DNA of 64,000 nucleotides, from positions 62,001-126,000 of the forward strand of contig NZ_JNZS01000011.1 in NCBI RefSeq assembly GCF_000718515.1, in the 5' to 3' direction. The notes beneath the pieces are model-generated. The model made no database searches and was not told where the DNA came from. It worked only from the letters and a program-made list of their open reading frames with translations. This document shows, piece after piece, positions 62,507-64,000 of the stretch. Every line of letters starts with the position of its first letter. Positions within the stretch are counted from its first letter, which is position 1. Origin of the DNA: Micromonospora parva. Its GTDB lineage: Bacteria; Actinomycetota; Actinomycetes; Mycobacteriales; Micromonosporaceae. A program made the position numbers and the translations under genes.

Positions 62507-64000
62507 ATGGACCGGCGTCCGGCGATCAAACCGGAACCCGACCTCCGGCAGGATGACTCCGGCCGGGACGATGACAGCTTCGATTCGGCGACCGACGGGG
62601 ACGGCTACGGCCGGCTCGACACGGGCGTCACCGGGCTGACCGGGTCGAGCATCGACACCATCTACGATCTGGGCCTGCCGACCGAGGCGTTGGCCGACGA
62701 CGTGGAGGACGCGGAGCTCGACGAACCCGTTCCCAACGCGGAGCGCCTGGTGGCCCAGGCCGTCGCGCTCGCGGGGGACGATCACGACGCGGCGACACTT
62801 GTCGGCCGTTTCTGGCGGTTCGCCCCGGACGAGGAGCTGGTCGGCTTCACGGCGGAGGAAATGCTCGACGCGGCCCGGGCGCACCGGGACCTCGCCCAGC
62901 AACGGGTGCCCGGCGAGTTGAAGCTGCGGATCCACGAACCGCACGCGGACCAGCACCACACGGTCGTCGAGATCGTCACGGACGACATGCCGTTCCTGGT
63001 CGACTCGGTGACGGCGCTGCTCAACTCGTACCACCTCGACGTGCACCTGCTGGTGCACCCGCTGGTGGTGGTGCGGCGCGAGCCGCTCGGCCGGCTCACC
63101 GAGGTCTCCGCCGATGTGGAGCCGGACGACGCGATCGCCGGCGACATCATCGAGAGCTGGATGCGGATCGAGATCGACCCGGTCCGGGACGCGGCCGAGC
63201 GGGACCGGTTGCGCCGCGAGTTGCAGCGGGTGCTCACCGACGTGCGGGAGGCGGTGGAGGACTGGCCGAAGATGCGTCAGCGGGCCCTCGCGCTCGCCGA
63301 CGAGCTGGCCTCGGCCCGTACCTCCGACAACCGCCCACCGGTGCCGGAGAAGGACATCACCGACTCGGTGGAGCTGCTGCGGTGGCTCGCCCACGACCAC
63401 TTCACCTTCCTCGGCTACCGCGAGTACCGGCTGGTGGACGCCGACGGCGGCGATACCGACAGCAAGGCGTTGGAGGCGGTGCTCGGCACCGGTCTGGGCA
63501 TCCTGCGCTCCGATTCGCCGGAGGCGCGGTCGCTGTCCTCGATGACGCCCGAGGCGCACGAGAAGGTGCTGGAAAAGCGCCTGCTCATCATCACCAAGGC
63601 CAACTCCCGGGCCACCGTGCACCGCTCGGCGTACCTGGACTACATCGGCTTCAAGATCTTCAACTCCGCCGGTGACGTGATCGGTGAGCGGCGTTTCCTG
63701 GGCCTGTTCTCGACTGCCGCCTACCGGACCAGCGTCCGCGAGTTGCCGGTGGTGCGCCGCAAGGTGGCCGAGGTGCTGGACCGCTCCGGCCTGAGCCAGC
63801 GCAGCCACTCGGGCAAGGATCTGATCCAGATCCTGGAGACGTACCCGCGCGACGAGCTGTTCCAGATCAAGACCGACGATCTGTACCACGCGGTGATCGG
63901 CGTGCTGCGGATGGCCGGTCGCCGGCAGCTGCGGGTGTTCCTGCGTCGCGACGCGTACGGGAGGTTCATCTCCTGCCTGATCTACCTGCCCCGGGACCGG
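62507..64000 (+). CDS. NAD-dependent glutamate dehydrogenase, large type (3' partial)
   Basis: The frame from ATG 62507 stays open for 498 codons to the window edge. The large (~180 kDa) NAD-glutamate dehydrogenase deaminates glutamate to 2-oxoglutarate. Recognisable N-terminal wording includes VEIVTDDMPFLVDSVTALLN (~155-174), WLAHDHFTFLGYREYRL (~295-311) and ETYPRDELFQIKTDDLY (~445-461), typical of this family with its ACT-like regulatory N-terminus. The catalytic domain lies beyond the edge. The first ~75 residues are acidic and low complexity. GGGGAG lies ~9 nt before the ATG; TAGGCT (62453-62458) may be the -10 box. Confidence 0.93.
   Translation, partial: MDRRPAIKPEPDLRQDDSGRDDDSFDSATDGDGYGRLDTGVTGLTGSSIDTIYDLGLPTEALADDVEDAELDEPVPNAERLVAQAVALAGDDHDAATLVGRFWRFAPDEELVGFTAEEMLDAARAHRDLAQQRVPGELKLRIHEPHADQHHTVVEIVTDDMPFLVDSVTALLNSYHLDVHLLVHPLVVVRREPLGRLTEVSADVEPDDAIAGDIIESWMRIEIDPVRDAAERDRLRRELQRVLTDVREAVEDWPKMRQRALALADELASARTSDNRPPVPEKDITDSVELLRWLAHDHFTFLGYREYRLVDADGGDTDSKALEAVLGTGLGILRSDSPEARSLSSMTPEAHEKVLEKRLLIITKANSRATVHRSAYLDYIGFKIFNSAGDVIGERRFLGLFSTAAYRTSVRELPVVRRKVAEVLDRSGLSQRSHSGKDLIQILETYPRDELFQIKTDDLYHAVIGVLRMAGRRQLRVFLRRDAYGRFISCLIYLPRDR

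Noticed and set aside
62303..63889. 528-codon reverse-strand open frame at the right end
   Set aside because: The forward frame from 62507 is open to the edge and encodes recognisable NAD-glutamate dehydrogenase sequence; the reverse frame has no motif.

Overview
The window is very high-GC DNA with GTG starts common, dense head-to-tail genes and gene content typical of a filamentous actinobacterium. The best fit is the Micromonosporaceae (a Micromonospora- or Salinispora-like genome). That placement is inferred from gene order (rpmE-prfA-prmC-tsaC, glyA-atp operon, nucS, filP, ccr, meaB, icmA, NAD-glutamate dehydrogenase) and from family recognition, not from a database search.

Left part (1-15.1 kb): the 3' portion of a secreted phosphodiester glycosidase/metallophosphoesterase, a T4-type polynucleotide kinase-phosphatase, ribosomal protein L31, release factor 1 and its methyltransferase PrmC (with a reverse-strand diguanylate cyclase between them), a TsaC/Sua5 tRNA-modification protein, a low-molecular-weight phosphatase, a class A penicillin-binding protein, an SDR/DUF2867 protein and serine hydroxymethyltransferase. 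Then comes the F1Fo ATP synthase operon (15.1-24.4 kb). Its epsilon gene is separated from atpD by a strong terminator and an LCP cell-wall ligase gene, and has its own promoter.

Middle part (24.4-46 kb): DUF2550, cob(I)alamin adenosyltransferase, MurA with Asp at the fosfomycin-target cysteine, 3-hydroxybutyryl-CoA dehydrogenase, an ABC-2 exporter, ethylmalonyl-CoA mutase, NucS mismatch endonuclease, an aldehyde dehydrogenase, FHA and alpha/beta-hydrolase genes, a duplicated-and-fused 3-hydroxyacyl-CoA dehydrogenase, a SigE-family sigma factor with an overlapping membrane partner, an AI-2E-type membrane protein and an AbiEi/DUF559 gene boxed in by two matching palindromes.

Right part (46-64 kb): two DivIVA-like coiled-coil proteins (one FilP-like), crotonyl-CoA carboxylase/reductase, ethylmalonyl/methylmalonyl-CoA epimerase, acetyl-CoA acetyltransferase, MeaB GTPase, two Asp23 paralogues, isobutyryl-CoA mutase large subunit, a redox-dead thioredoxin-TPR protein, an arginase-family protein, a lipoprotein class B PBP and the start of NAD-glutamate dehydrogenase (open at the right edge).

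The unifying biology is B12-dependent acyl-CoA metabolism. Thiolase, hydroxybutyryl-CoA dehydrogenase(s), Ccr, epimerase, ethylmalonyl-CoA mutase, isobutyryl-CoA mutase, MeaB and cobalamin adenosyltransferase are scattered over 30 kb. Six of their promoters carry the same 16-bp motif (consensus CTGAACGRTVRCTAAG), so they look like one regulon. A second theme is non-coding: several families of intergenic palindromes, one nested inverted-repeat element that supplies the stop codon of a methyltransferase gene, and short tandem repeats. A third is a recurring AGACT-type -10 box 6-8 nt before start codons, implying many leaderless transcripts. No rRNA, tRNA, CRISPR array or complete insertion sequence was seen.
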